A stretch of DNA of 64,000 nt from JACQAP01 sp035548375 (GCA_035548375.1 DASZTG010000071.1:62001-126000), one strand, 5' to 3'; shown: positions 45,676 through 54,267, numbered from the stretch's first letter. Numbers and translations: made by a program. The notes: generated by a model from the letters alone, not told the origin.

Positions 45676-46860
45676 TTAGATGAGCTCTATCCCCATGGCA
45701 GTGGCTTCGCCGCCGCCGATGCACAACGACGCGACGCCGCGCTTGAGCCCGTTCTTGCGCAACGCACCGATCAGGGTCACGAGGATGCGCGCACCGGACG
45801 CGCCGATCGGATGCCCCAGCGCGCAGGCTCCGCCGTGCACGTTCACTTTGTCGTGCGGCAGGCCGTGCTCCTTCATGGCCGCCATGGTGACGACCGCGAA
45901 CGCTTCATTGATCTCGTACAAGTCGACCTCGCCGGCGTTCCAACCGGTCTTGTCAAACAGCTTGCGGATTGCACCGACTGGGGCAGTCGTAAACAGGTTC
46001 GGTTCCTGCGCATGCGTGGAATGCCCCGCGATCGTCGCGAGCGGCTTGATGCCGAGCTTGTCGGCGGTCGAGCGGCGCATCATGACAAGCGCGGCCGCGC
46101 CGTCCGAAATCGAGCTCGAATTCGCCGCCGTCACCGTGCCGTCCTTGCGAAACGCGGGCTTGAGCAGCGGAATCTTGTCGAAGTTGGCCTTGAACGGTTG
46201 CTCGTCGTGCTCAATGAAGCGCTCGTCCTTGCCAGCCTTGATCGCAATCGGCACGGTTTCCCATGCGAACGAGCCGTCCTTGTTCGCCTTCTGCGCGCGC
46301 TCCAGCGACGTGATGGCGAATCGGTCCTGCTCTTCTCGGGAGAACGAAAAGCTGGCGGCGCATTCCTCGGCGAAGCTGCCCATGAGCCGCCCCTTGTCGT
46401 AGGCATCCTCGAGACCGTCGAGGAACATGTGATCCATCACTTGCTGGTGGCCCATGCGATAGCCCGCGCGGGCCTTCGGCAGCAGGTAGGGCGAATTGGT
46501 CATGCTCTCCATGCCGCCCGCGACCATGACATCGTTCGTTCCCGCGATCAGCAGATCGTGCGCGAACATCGCGGCCTTCATGCCGGATCCGCACATCTTG
46601 TTCACCGTCGTGCAACCGGCCGCCAGCGGCAAACCGGCGCCCAGCGACGCTTGCCGCGCCGGGGCCTGGCCCTGGCCGGCTGGTAGCACGCAACCCATGA
46701 CGACTTCCTGCATCTGCTCGGGCTTTACATTCGCGCGCTCCAGCGCCGCGCGAATGGCGGCGGCGCCCAGCTGCGGCGCAGGGAAGTCCTTGAGCTCGCC
46801 CTGGAAGGCGCCCATGGGCGTGCGCGCGGCGGAAACAATGACGATCGGATCGTTGGCCAT
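45676..46860 (-). CDS. Acetyl-CoA C-acetyltransferase (thiolase)
   Basis: A 394-residue thiolase. The acylated cysteine is in TVNKMCGSGMKAAMFA, the catalytic His in NVHGGACALGHPIGASG, and the second cysteine in SLCIGGGEATAM near the C-terminus. It interconverts acetoacetyl-CoA and acetyl-CoA, closing leucine degradation and also serving PHB synthesis. The ATG at 46860 has CGAGGAG upstream; a start eight codons earlier is possible but less likely. Confidence 0.95.
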   Translation of the reverse strand: MANDPIVIVSAARTPMGAFQGELKDFPAPQLGAAAIRAALERANVKPEQMQEVVMGCVLPAGQGQAPARQASLGAGLPLAAGCTTVNKMCGSGMKAAMFAHDLLIAGTNDVMVAGGMESMTNSPYLLPKARAGYRMGHQQVMDHMFLDGLEDAYDKGRLMGSFAEECAASFSFSREEQDRFAITSLERAQKANKDGSFAWETVPIAIKAGKDERFIEHDEQPFKANFDKIPLLKPAFRKDGTVTAANSSSISDGAAALVMMRRSTADKLGIKPLATIAGHSTHAQEPNLFTTAPVGAIRKLFDKTGWNAGEVDLYEINEAFAVVTMAAMKEHGLPHDKVNVHGGACALGHPIGASGARILVTLIGALRKNGLKRGVASLCIGGGEATAMGIELI

Positions 46861-46911
46861 GCGGAATCTCCTCGTTACACGCAACCCGCCCGAGGGCGGC
46901 GTGCGCGATGG

Positions 46912-48102
46912 TTAACGCGTTTCGTTGAACAGTTCGCGGCCGATCAGCATGCGGCGGATCTCGGATGTGCCCGCGCCTATCTCGTATAGTTTCGCATCAC
47001 GCCAGAGCCGGCCGGTCGCGTACTCGTTTATGTAGCCGTTACCGCCCAGCGCCTGGATCGCCTCGCCCGCCATCCACGTGGCCTTTTCCGCCGCGTAGAG
47101 AATGGCGCCAGCCGCATCCTTGCGCGTGGTCTGGCCGCGATCGCAAGCTTTCGCCACCGCGTACACATAGGCCTTGCAGGCATTCATGGTGGTGTACATG
47201 TCGGCGACCTTGCCCTGCATTAGCTGGAATTCGCCGATCGGCTGGCCGAACTGCGTGCGCTCGTGCAGGTAGGGGAGGACGACGTCCATGCATGCCTGCA
47301 TGATGCCCAACGGGCCGCCGGCCAGCACCGCACGCTCGTAATCCAGCCCGCTCATGAGCACCTGCACGCCGCGATTGATTTCGCCGAGTACGTTTTCCAC
47401 AGGGACATCGCAATCGCGGAACACGAGCTCGCAGGTGTTCGAGCCGCGCATGCCGAGCTTGTCCAGCTTCTGCGCCGTGGAAAAGCCCTTGAAGCTCTTT
47501 TCGATGAGGAATGCGGTGATGCCCTTCGGTCCGGCGCTGGCGTCGGTCTTGGCGTAGACGACCAGCACATCCGCATCCGGCCCGTTGGTGATCCACATCT
47601 TGTTTCCGTTGAGGACATAGCGATCGTCCTTGCGATCGGCGCGCAGCTTCATGCTGACCACGTCGGAGCCGGCGTTGGGTTCGCTCATCGCCAGCGCACC
47701 CACGTGCTCTCCCGAGACCAGCTTCGGCAGGTAGCGGCGCTTCTGCGCTTCGCTGCCATTGCGACGGATCTGATTCACGCACAGGTTGGAGTGGGCGCCG
47801 TAAGACAGCCCAACCGCCGCTGAGGCCCGCGATACTTCTTCCATGGCAACGACGTGCGCCAGGTAACCCAGGCGCGAGCCGCCGTACTCTTCTTCCACGG
47901 TGACGCCGAGCAATCCCAGTCCGCCGAGCTTGCGCCAGAGGTCCATCGGAAAAGCATTGGCGGAGTCGATTTCCGCGGCCCGCGGGGCGATCTCCCGAGC
48001 CGCGAAAGCGCGCACCGAATCGCGCAGCATCTCGATGTCTTCGCCGAGGCCGAAATCCAGCGTGGGAAAGCTGGCCAGCCTGATTTTTTCCGGACTGTTC
48101 AT
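46912..48102 (-). CDS. liuA: Isovaleryl-CoA dehydrogenase
   Basis: A 396-residue acyl-CoA dehydrogenase with MSEPNAGSDVVSMKLRADR and the substrate region GLDYERAVLAGGPLGIMQAC, whose glutamate in a YER motif is where isovaleryl-CoA dehydrogenases carry their base, and GNGYINEYATGRLWRDAKLYEIGAGTSE. It oxidises isovaleryl-CoA to 3-methylcrotonyl-CoA, the first committed step. It heads the liu operon directly behind the LiuR operator. Confidence 0.95.
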   Translation of the reverse strand: MNSPEKIRLASFPTLDFGLGEDIEMLRDSVRAFAAREIAPRAAEIDSANAFPMDLWRKLGGLGLLGVTVEEEYGGSRLGYLAHVVAMEEVSRASAAVGLSYGAHSNLCVNQIRRNGSEAQKRRYLPKLVSGEHVGALAMSEPNAGSDVVSMKLRADRKDDRYVLNGNKMWITNGPDADVLVVYAKTDASAGPKGITAFLIEKSFKGFSTAQKLDKLGMRGSNTCELVFRDCDVPVENVLGEINRGVQVLMSGLDYERAVLAGGPLGIMQACMDVVLPYLHERTQFGQPIGEFQLMQGKVADMYTTMNACKAYVYAVAKACDRGQTTRKDAAGAILYAAEKATWMAGEAIQALGGNGYINEYATGRLWRDAKLYEIGAGTSEIRRMLIGRELFNETR

Positions 48103-48146
48103 TGTTCTCTCCTCCGACTCGGCGCTTGGCTAGTTGGCAGCGACTG

Positions 48147-48179
48147 ACTCTAATTGACGTTTACGTAAACGTCAATTAG
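48147..48179 (-). promoter_or_regulatory. liu operon promoter with overlapping LiuR operator
   Basis: A perfect 30-bp palindrome spans 48150-48179 (half-site CTAATTGACGTTTAC). The minus-strand promoter TTGACG (48175-48170), 17-nt spacer, TAGAGT (48152-48147) is embedded in it, so a protein bound to the palindrome would cover both boxes. The 16-bp core TTTACGTAAACGTCAA recurs with two changes upstream of liuR. Confidence 0.75.
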
Positions 48180-48191
48180 CCCAACTCTTTC

Positions 48192-48219
48192 CCAGATTTT
48201 GCTGCGCCGCAAAGTCTGG
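48192..48219. other. Hairpin between liuR and liuA
   Basis: CCAGATTTTGC-TGCGCC-GCAAAGTCTGG pairs at 10 of 11 positions, 50 bp after the liuR stop. No U-run follows in the liuR direction, so it is at best a weak terminator or an RNA end structure. Confidence 0.35.
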
Positions 48220-48268
48220 CTATGGCTCGTGGCTGGGTGTTCGAATGTTGCGCAACAACGTCGTGTTT

Positions 48269-48688
48269 TCATCTACTTGTGGATCGCCTGGCGGGTTTTC
48301 CCGGCTGCAGACCGTTGCTTTGCAGGAACGCATCGCACTCCTGCTCGAGCGCAGCAATTTCCCCCAGTACCGCCTCGATGTCCTCGCGTTGCTGCTCGAG
48401 GATGCCGCGCCGCTTGCGCAGAAGAACCTGGAGCCTCTCAACTTGCGCATGCTCGTCCCTTGCCGCGTCGTACATGTCGATCAGCTCGCGAATCTCCAGC
48501 AGCGAAAGGCCCAGCCTCTTGCCTCGCAAGGTCAGCTTCAGGCGCACGCGATCGCGATTGCCGTAGACGCGGTTTCGGCCGGCGCGGGCCGGTGAGATCA
48601 ACCCGTGATCCTCGTAGAAGCGGATGGCCCGCGTCGTCAGGCCGAATTCTTTCGCCAGCTCGGTGATGGTATAGGTTGGGTCGGGCAT
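48269..48688 (-). CDS. liuR: MerR-family regulator LiuR
   Basis: A 139-residue MerR protein: N-terminal winged helix TYTITELAKEFGLTTRAIRFYEDHGLI, wing around RVYGNRDRVRLKL, and a long C-terminal coiled coil (about 82-128) for dimerisation. LiuR regulators repress branched-chain amino acid degradation operons. It lies directly upstream of liuA on the same strand. The ATG at 48688 gives the normal family N-terminus; the longer frame runs through its own operator. Confidence 0.9.
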   Translation of the reverse strand: MPDPTYTITELAKEFGLTTRAIRFYEDHGLISPARAGRNRVYGNRDRVRLKLTLRGKRLGLSLLEIRELIDMYDAARDEHAQVERLQVLLRKRRGILEQQREDIEAVLGEIAALEQECDAFLQSNGLQPGKPARRSTSR

Positions 48689-48698
48689 GCAGCGACGA

Positions 48699-48714
48699 TT
48701 AACGTTTACGTCAA
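48699..48714. promoter_or_regulatory. LiuR operator at liuR
   Basis: TTAACGTTTACGTCAA is a near-perfect dyad and matches the core of the liu operator in 14 of 16 bases. A possible -10 (minus-strand TATAGT, 48730-48725) lies just upstream, so binding would repress liuR itself and may also affect the divergent gene at 48760. Confidence 0.7.
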
Positions 48715-48759
48715 GTAGAATTCCACTATAGCGCGGCTCCCTTTCCACTGTTGAACCGA

Positions 48760-49824
48760 ATGCAGACCTCCGTCCGTCCTGCCGCAGATTCGTCGCCCGA
48801 GCCGATGAGTTTCCCGTTCGCGGAGCCGCCCGCGGCAGGGACGGTTCGCGAAGTCTTACCCGGGCTTTACTGGTTGCGCATGCCGCTGCCGTTCGCCTTG
48901 AATCACATCAACCTGTGGTTGCTGCGCGACGGCAAGGGCTGGACCGCCATCGATTGCGGGATCGCGCTCGACGAAACGCGTTCGCATTGGGACGAGATCC
49001 TGGCGGAGATGGTCGGGCGCGAAGGATTGACGCGAGTGCTGGTAACGCACTTCCATCCGGACCACTTCGGCAATGCCGGGTGGCTCACCGCGCGCTTCGG
49101 CGCGCCGTTGTGGATGACGGAAACCGAATATCTCACGGCCCAGGCGCAATATCACCAGTTGCCAGGCTTCGGTTCCGATGCCACGGCGGCATTGTTCTCC
49201 AGCCACGGACTCGACGCCACGCGCGCGACCGCGGTGTCCGGCCGCGGCAATTCCTATCGCAAGATCGTCGGCGAGCCGCCGCTGCGATTCACGCGCATGC
49301 TCGACGCGGACGAGATCGCCATCGGCGGCAACGCCTGGCGCGTGATCACCGGCTACGGCCATTCGCCGGAGCATGCCGCGCTTTATTGCGATTCCCTGGG
49401 CGTGCTGATTTCCGGCGACATGCTGCTGCCGAAGATCAGCACCAACATCAGCGTCTGGCCGAACAAGCCCGAGAGCGATCCGCTGAAACTTTTCCTGCGC
49501 TCCATCGATCGCTTCAGCGAGCTTCCAGCGGACACCCTCGTGCTGCCCTCGCACGGCCTGCCGTTTCGCGGCGCCCGGCAGCGGGTGCGAATGCTGCACG
49601 AGCATCACCGCGACAGGCTGGCGGAAGTGCTGGACGCCTGTGCGAAACCTTCGACCGCGGCGGACCTGCTGCCGGTCTTGTTCCGGCGCGAACTCGATAC
49701 GCACCAGATATTCTTTGCGATGGGAGAATCGATCGCGCACCTGAACTACCTGTGGCTGCAGAACCGGATCGATCGCGTGAAGGGCAGCGACGGCGTCTAC
49801 CGGTTTTCCAGGCCCGCGGCATGA
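48760..49824 (+). CDS. Metallo-beta-lactamase fold hydrolase
   Basis: A 354-residue MBL-fold protein. The metal motif HxHxDH appears as VTHFHPDHFGNAG near residue 92-98; further ligands are probably in GYGHSPEHAAL and LPSHGLPFRG. The C-terminal third is helical, as in glyoxalase II-like/LACTB2-like proteins. Its last four bases (ATGA) overlap mtnA, so it is made together with the methylthioribose-phosphate isomerase; a thioester or phosphodiester substrate is possible but unproven. The ATG at 48760 is used; a TTG at 48751 is the alternative. Confidence 0.88.
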   Translation: MQTSVRPAADSSPEPMSFPFAEPPAAGTVREVLPGLYWLRMPLPFALNHINLWLLRDGKGWTAIDCGIALDETRSHWDEILAEMVGREGLTRVLVTHFHPDHFGNAGWLTARFGAPLWMTETEYLTAQAQYHQLPGFGSDATAALFSSHGLDATRATAVSGRGNSYRKIVGEPPLRFTRMLDADEIAIGGNAWRVITGYGHSPEHAALYCDSLGVLISGDMLLPKISTNISVWPNKPESDPLKLFLRSIDRFSELPADTLVLPSHGLPFRGARQRVRMLHEHHRDRLAEVLDACAKPSTAADLLPVLFRRELDTHQIFFAMGESIAHLNYLWLQNRIDRVKGSDGVYRFSRPAA

Positions 49825-50897
49825 AGGTCGGTGGCGTAGCTTATCGCAGCATCTGGCGCGAAGAGAATCGCGTCATCGTCATCGACCAGACGCGGCTTCC
49901 GTTCGAGTTCAAGACGCTGGCGTTGACGGATTGCGACGCGGCAGCCCAGGCGATCCGCAGCATGCAGATTCGCGGCGCGCCTTTGATCGGCGCCACCGCG
50001 GCTTTTGGCCTGGCACTGGCGATGAACGAGGACGCATCCGAAGCCGGCATTGCGCGCGCGTCGGACCTCCTCCGGGCGACGCGGCCGACCGCCGTGAACT
50101 TGGGATGGGCCATCGAGCGCATGGCATCCCGCCTCAGGGCGGTTCCGGCACCACAGCGTGCCGCGAGCGCATGGCAGGAAGCGCAGGCGATCGCGGACGA
50201 GGATGTCGCATTGAACGAGGCGATCGGCCGGCACGGACTGGAGTTGCTGCGTGACGTCGCGTCCCGCAAGGGACGCGTCAACGTGCTAACGCATTGCAAT
50301 GCCGGCTGGCTGGCGACGGTCGATGTCGGAACGGCGCTCGCGCCGATCTATCTCGCCCACGATGCCGGCATCGACGTGCATGTCTGGGTCGATGAGACGC
50401 GCCCGCGCAACCAGGGCCTGCTGACAGCGTGGGAACTCAAGCAGCACGGCGTTCCGTGCACACTTATCGTTGACAACGCCGGCGGCCACCTGATGCAGCA
50501 CGGCGAAGTCGATCTCGTCATCGTCGGCGCCGACCGGGTGACTGCGCAAGGCGACGTCTGCAACAAGATCGGCACCTACCTGAAGGCACTCGCGGCGAAG
50601 GATTGCAAGGTGCCGTTCTACGCGGCGGTTCCCACGCCCACGATCGACTGGGACATCGGCGATGCGCTGAAGGAGATTCCGATCGAGGAGCGCGGCGCGG
50701 CCGAAGTTCTTTCCGTGCGCGGCATCGCCGATGGACGGGTCGGCGTCGTCGACGTCGTTCCCGCGGGCACGCAGGCGGCCAATCCGGCTTTCGACGTCAC
50801 GCCCGCGCGCCTCGTGGACGCGCTCATCACTAATCGCGGCATCGTGCCGGCCACCCGCTCCGGCCTGCAGGATCTTTTGCGGCGCAAAGTCGCGTGA
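49821..50897 (+). CDS. mtnA: S-methyl-5-thioribose-1-phosphate isomerase
   Basis: A 358-residue MtnA of the eIF2B-related family. RSMQIRGAPLIGATAAFGLAL binds the sugar phosphate, NVLTHCNAGWLAT carries the catalytic cysteine and IVGADRVTAQGDVCNKIGTY the catalytic aspartate. It converts 5-methylthioribose 1-phosphate to the ribulose form. It overlaps the MBL gene by four bases upstream and the aldolase gene by four downstream. MtnB, MtnC and MtnD of the classical methionine salvage route are not here. Confidence 0.95.
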   Translation: MKVGGVAYRSIWREENRVIVIDQTRLPFEFKTLALTDCDAAAQAIRSMQIRGAPLIGATAAFGLALAMNEDASEAGIARASDLLRATRPTAVNLGWAIERMASRLRAVPAPQRAASAWQEAQAIADEDVALNEAIGRHGLELLRDVASRKGRVNVLTHCNAGWLATVDVGTALAPIYLAHDAGIDVHVWVDETRPRNQGLLTAWELKQHGVPCTLIVDNAGGHLMQHGEVDLVIVGADRVTAQGDVCNKIGTYLKALAAKDCKVPFYAAVPTPTIDWDIGDALKEIPIEERGAAEVLSVRGIADGRVGVVDVVPAGTQAANPAFDVTPARLVDALITNRGIVPATRSGLQDLLRRKVA

Positions 50898-51535
50898 CCG
50901 AGCTGCAACTGCGCAAGCAGATCATCGCCACGGCGCTGAAGATGAACGCGCTGGGCATCAATCGCGGCAAATCCGGCAACGTCAGCGCGCGCTGGAAGAA
51001 CGGATTCCTCGTGACGCCATCGGGACTTGCCTATGACAAGACGAAACCGCTAGACATCGTATTCGTCGATCCGAAAGGCAAGCCGGCCGGCCGGCGCAGG
51101 CCCTCCTCCGAATGGCGATTCCATCACGACATCTATCGAAGCCGGTCCGAATGCGCGGCCGTCGTGCATACGCATTCGAGTTTCGCGACAACGCTGTCCT
51201 GCCTGGGACGGTCGGTTCCGGCATTTCACTACATGATCGCTGTCGCGGGGGGCAGCGATATCCGCTGCGCGCCTTACGCGACCTTCGGCACGCAAGACCT
51301 TTCGGACCACGCGCTCGCCGCGCTCGAGGATCGCAAGGCCTGCCTGCTCGGCAACCACGGCATGATCGCAACAGGTGCCGACCTCGGATCGACGCTGGCG
51401 CTGGCCGTGGAGGTCGAAGCCTTGTGCGAGCAATACTGGCGCGCGCTGCAGATCGGCAAGCCCAACATCCTCCCGGACGCCGAGATGGCCGTCGTCATCG
51501 AAAAATTCAAGACCTACGGCCCGGGCAAGGCCTGA
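50894..51535 (+). CDS. Class II aldolase of the L-fuculose-1-phosphate aldolase type
   Basis: A 213-residue zinc aldolase starting at GTG 50894. It resembles E. coli FucA from end to end and keeps its numbering: Glu73 (SSEWRFH), His92 and His94 (VVHTHSS) and His155 (GNHGMIAT) are the catalytic acid and zinc ligands, with CAPYATFGTQDLS and VIEKFKTYG also shared. Because it is coupled to mtnA, the likely substrate is 5-methylthioribulose 1-phosphate (and 5-deoxyribulose 1-phosphate), split into dihydroxyacetone phosphate and a 2-substituted acetaldehyde. The dehydratase MtnB is the alternative, but the FucA-like pattern is stronger. Confidence 0.85.
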   Translation: MTELQLRKQIIATALKMNALGINRGKSGNVSARWKNGFLVTPSGLAYDKTKPLDIVFVDPKGKPAGRRRPSSEWRFHHDIYRSRSECAAVVHTHSSFATTLSCLGRSVPAFHYMIAVAGGSDIRCAPYATFGTQDLSDHALAALEDRKACLLGNHGMIATGADLGSTLALAVEVEALCEQYWRALQIGKPNILPDAEMAVVIEKFKTYGPGKA

Positions 51536-51582
51536 CTTCGATCGCGCTTGATAATCGCGCGGCTTCGTCCTAGCGTAGCGAC

Positions 51583-53430
51583 ATGGCCGAAGACAAATCC
51601 CAGCATGCAGTGCAACCCGATGCGAACGACGTCGCCCGCGTATTCGCGGAAATTGCGCTGCGCAGCAAGCACCTCGTCGAAACCCGGTTGGCCGATCCAT
51701 CGGCAAACGAAGGCTCGGGGACTTCGGACGACCTTGGCGTGGGCAAGGCTTTCACCGAGCTGGCGACCCGGCTCATGTCGGATCCGTTCAAGTTGGCCGA
51801 GACGTCGCTGCGGATGTGGCATGACTATTTCGCGCTGTGGCAGAACACCGTGCGCAAGGCCGCCGGCGAGCAGACGCCTGCCGTCGTCGAACCAGGGAAA
51901 TCGGACAATCGCTTTCGCAGCGAGTTGTGGCAGAACAACTGGCTGTTCGACTATATCAAGCAGTCCTACCTGATCGCGGCGCAGAACATCCAGCAATCCG
52001 TTGCCCAGGTGGAAGGCCTGGACGCGACCACGGCGCGAAAGGTCAACTTCTTCACGCGGCAATACGTGGACGCGCTGGCGCCGACCAATTTCGTAATGAC
52101 GAATCCCGAGGTGCTGAAGGCCACGATCGAAAGCGGCGGCAAGAACCTGCTAGACGGCCTGAATCATCTCCTGCAGGACGTCGATCGAGGCCACGGCAAG
52201 CTGGCGATCAGCATGACGGACAACAAGGCGTTTCGCATGGGCGAGAACGTCGCCAGCACGCCGGGCAAGGTCGTGTTCCAGAACGATCTCATGCAGCTGA
52301 TCCAGTACCAGCCGACCACCAGCGAGGTATGGCGCACGCCGCTGCTGATCGTGCCGCCGTGGATCAACAAGTACTACATCCTCGATTTGCGCGAAAAAAA
52401 TTCGTTCATCAAATTCGCGGTCGACCAGGGCATCACGGTATTCGTCATTTCCTGGGTAAACCCCGATGAACGCCACGCCGGCAAGACCTTCGACGACTAC
52501 ATGCTCGAAGGCCCGCTGGCGGCAATGGACGCGATCGAACGGGGCACCGGCGAACGCGAGGTCAACCTGATCGGCTATTGCCTGGGCGGCACGCTGACGG
52601 CGGCGACGCTGGCCTGGATGTCCGCCAAGGACGACCACCGCGTGAAAAGCGTGACGTTTTTCACGACGTTGATCGATTTTTCCGAGCCCGGCGAACTCGG
52701 AGTATTCGTAGACGAGGAAACGGTCGCCAACCTCGAAAAGAAAATGGCGCAGCGCGGCTACCTGGAAGGCTCGGAGATGGCCTCGACCTTTAACATGCTG
52801 CGCGCCAACGACCTGATCTGGTCTTTCGTGGTCAACAATTACCTGCTGGGCAAGGAACCCTTCCCGTTCGACCTGCTGTACTGGAATTCGGACGCGACGC
52901 GCATGCCGGCGAAGATGCATACCTTCTACCTGCGCAACATGTACATCCGCAACAAGCTGCGCGAGCCTTGCGGCATTTCGCTGGCGGGCGAACCCATCGA
53001 TTTGTCGAAAATCAGCGTTCCGGCGTATTTCATCTCGACCCTGGAAGACCACATCGCGCCGTGGAAAACGACTTACCTCGGGGCGCAATTGCTGAAGGGC
53101 CCGGTGCGCTTCACGCTGGGCGGCTCCGGCCACATCGCTGGCATCGTCAACCCGCCCGCGGCGAACAAGTACTGGTACTGGACCAACGATGGCTTGCGCG
53201 CGGGCGCCGACGAATGGCTCGCATCGGCGCAGAAGCACGCGGGATCCTGGTGGAACGACTGGAGCGCCTGGATCGCGGGTTTCGGCGCAGACAAAATCCC
53301 GGCACGCGCTGCGGGTGGCGCGCTCGAAGTCGTGGAAGACGCACCCGGCAGCTATGCAAGCCTGCGTCTGGACACCCAGCCCGCCGCGCAAGTCAAACCC
53401 AGGCCGAGATCGCGCAAGAAGGACGGCTGA
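51583..53430 (+). CDS. phaC: Class I poly(3-hydroxyalkanoate) synthase
   Basis: A 615-residue PhaC that polymerises 3-hydroxybutyryl-CoA. The lipase-like box GYCLGG places the catalytic Cys at residue 333; the aspartate is in EDHIAPW and the histidine in GGSGHIAGIVNPP. N-terminal domain about 1-230, alpha/beta-hydrolase core after. The C-terminal tail is lysine/arginine rich. phaA/phaB are not next to it; the thiolase at 45676 may supply acetoacetyl-CoA. It is followed by a strong terminator. Confidence 0.96.
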   Translation: MAEDKSQHAVQPDANDVARVFAEIALRSKHLVETRLADPSANEGSGTSDDLGVGKAFTELATRLMSDPFKLAETSLRMWHDYFALWQNTVRKAAGEQTPAVVEPGKSDNRFRSELWQNNWLFDYIKQSYLIAAQNIQQSVAQVEGLDATTARKVNFFTRQYVDALAPTNFVMTNPEVLKATIESGGKNLLDGLNHLLQDVDRGHGKLAISMTDNKAFRMGENVASTPGKVVFQNDLMQLIQYQPTTSEVWRTPLLIVPPWINKYYILDLREKNSFIKFAVDQGITVFVISWVNPDERHAGKTFDDYMLEGPLAAMDAIERGTGEREVNLIGYCLGGTLTAATLAWMSAKDDHRVKSVTFFTTLIDFSEPGELGVFVDEETVANLEKKMAQRGYLEGSEMASTFNMLRANDLIWSFVVNNYLLGKEPFPFDLLYWNSDATRMPAKMHTFYLRNMYIRNKLREPCGISLAGEPIDLSKISVPAYFISTLEDHIAPWKTTYLGAQLLKGPVRFTLGGSGHIAGIVNPPAANKYWYWTNDGLRAGADEWLASAQKHAGSWWNDWSAWIAGFGADKIPARAAGGALEVVEDAPGSYASLRLDTQPAAQVKPRPRSRKKDG

Positions 53431-53446
53431 GCTATTTCGCAAAGAC

Positions 53447-53484
53447 AAGGGCCCGCGAGGTTTTGCCTCGCGGGCCCTTTTGTT
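53447..53484 (+). terminator. Rho-independent terminator after phaC
   Basis: A 14-bp stem, AAGGGCCCGCGAGG with CCTCGCGGGCCCTT, loop TTTTG, then TTGTT. It also lies at the end of the convergent gene at 53494 and could serve both. Confidence 0.92.
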
Positions 53485-53493
53485 GACGCAAGT

Positions 53494-54087
53494 TCAATCG
53501 CGCTTGTGGTTGTTGTGCTTCTCGCGGTAGATCTTGCGGCTTTGCCGGTTCTCGGCGGTCTGGATGTTCTTCTGTTCCGCCGCGCCGACGTGGCCGTTGG
53601 CGGCGGCGTTGGCTTCCTTGCGGTCGACCTTCGCCTGCCCGCGTTCCGCATTCGCCGCTTCCCGGTTCGTCATCGATCCGTTCTTGATGCCGTTCTCGAC
53701 GCGCTGTTCCTGGTTGGCGTTGCGCTGAACGTCCGCCTGCATGCGCTGCGAAGACGCGGAATTCGGGTTGCCGGTCTGCGCGTCGTGCTTTTCCTTGTAG
53801 ATGTCGTTGCTGACCTTGTTTTGCGCCTTCTCGATGCGCGCTTTTTCGGCATCCGTCATCTTGCCGTCCTTCAGCGCATTCGACTGCATCTTGTCCACGC
53901 GCGATTCCTCGCGCTCGAGCTTGCCGGCCTCCTTGGTGTTCAGCTGCCCCGATTGCAGGCCCTGCTCGATGCGATTCTGCTGGTTGACATCGCGCTGGAC
54001 GGTATCGGCGGCGTTCTGTGCGGCCGCCATCGTGGTAACGGTGCACGCGACAATGCCCGCGGCGATGGCAGTCGATCGGATACGCAT
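53494..54087 (-). CDS. Exported protein with two helical repeats, function unknown
   Basis: A 197-residue precursor with signal peptide (RSTAIAAGIVACTVTTMAAAQ). The mature part is two copies of a roughly 75-residue charged helical unit: copy one has NRIEQGLQSGQL, ESRVDKMQSNA and SNDIYKEKHDAQTGNP; copy two has QRVENGIKNGSM, QAKVDRKEANA and SRKIYREKHNNH. It is rich in Gln, Asn, Lys and Ala and has no cysteine in the mature chain. No known function. The start is set at 54087 by the signal peptide and the upstream GGAGAC; it stands alone between two other transcription units. Confidence 0.82.
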   Translation of the reverse strand: MRIRSTAIAAGIVACTVTTMAAAQNAADTVQRDVNQQNRIEQGLQSGQLNTKEAGKLEREESRVDKMQSNALKDGKMTDAEKARIEKAQNKVSNDIYKEKHDAQTGNPNSASSQRMQADVQRNANQEQRVENGIKNGSMTNREAANAERGQAKVDRKEANAAANGHVGAAEQKNIQTAENRQSRKIYREKHNNHKRD

Positions 54088-54239
54088 GAATTGTCTCCTC
54101 TGGTTTAAGGCTTCGCGACGTGCGCGATGCACGACCAACAACGACGCGCCCTGCATTCAGTTGACAATCCACCGCGCGCCGCCCTGTCTCCGATCGACGA
54201 CGCGGCGCTTGCCTCGACGCGACGCGCTGCGACCACGAT

Positions 54240-54267
54240 TTGACCGATATTGAATTCTGTATACAAT
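54240..54267 (+). promoter_or_regulatory. Promoter and probable operator of the GntR module
   Basis: TTGACC (54240-54245), 16-nt spacer, TACAAT (54262-54267). The dyad TGTATACA (54258-54265) overlaps the -10 and matches the TNGTNNACNA type bound by FCD-class GntR proteins, so autorepression is likely. The gene starts 25 bp downstream. Confidence 0.62.
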
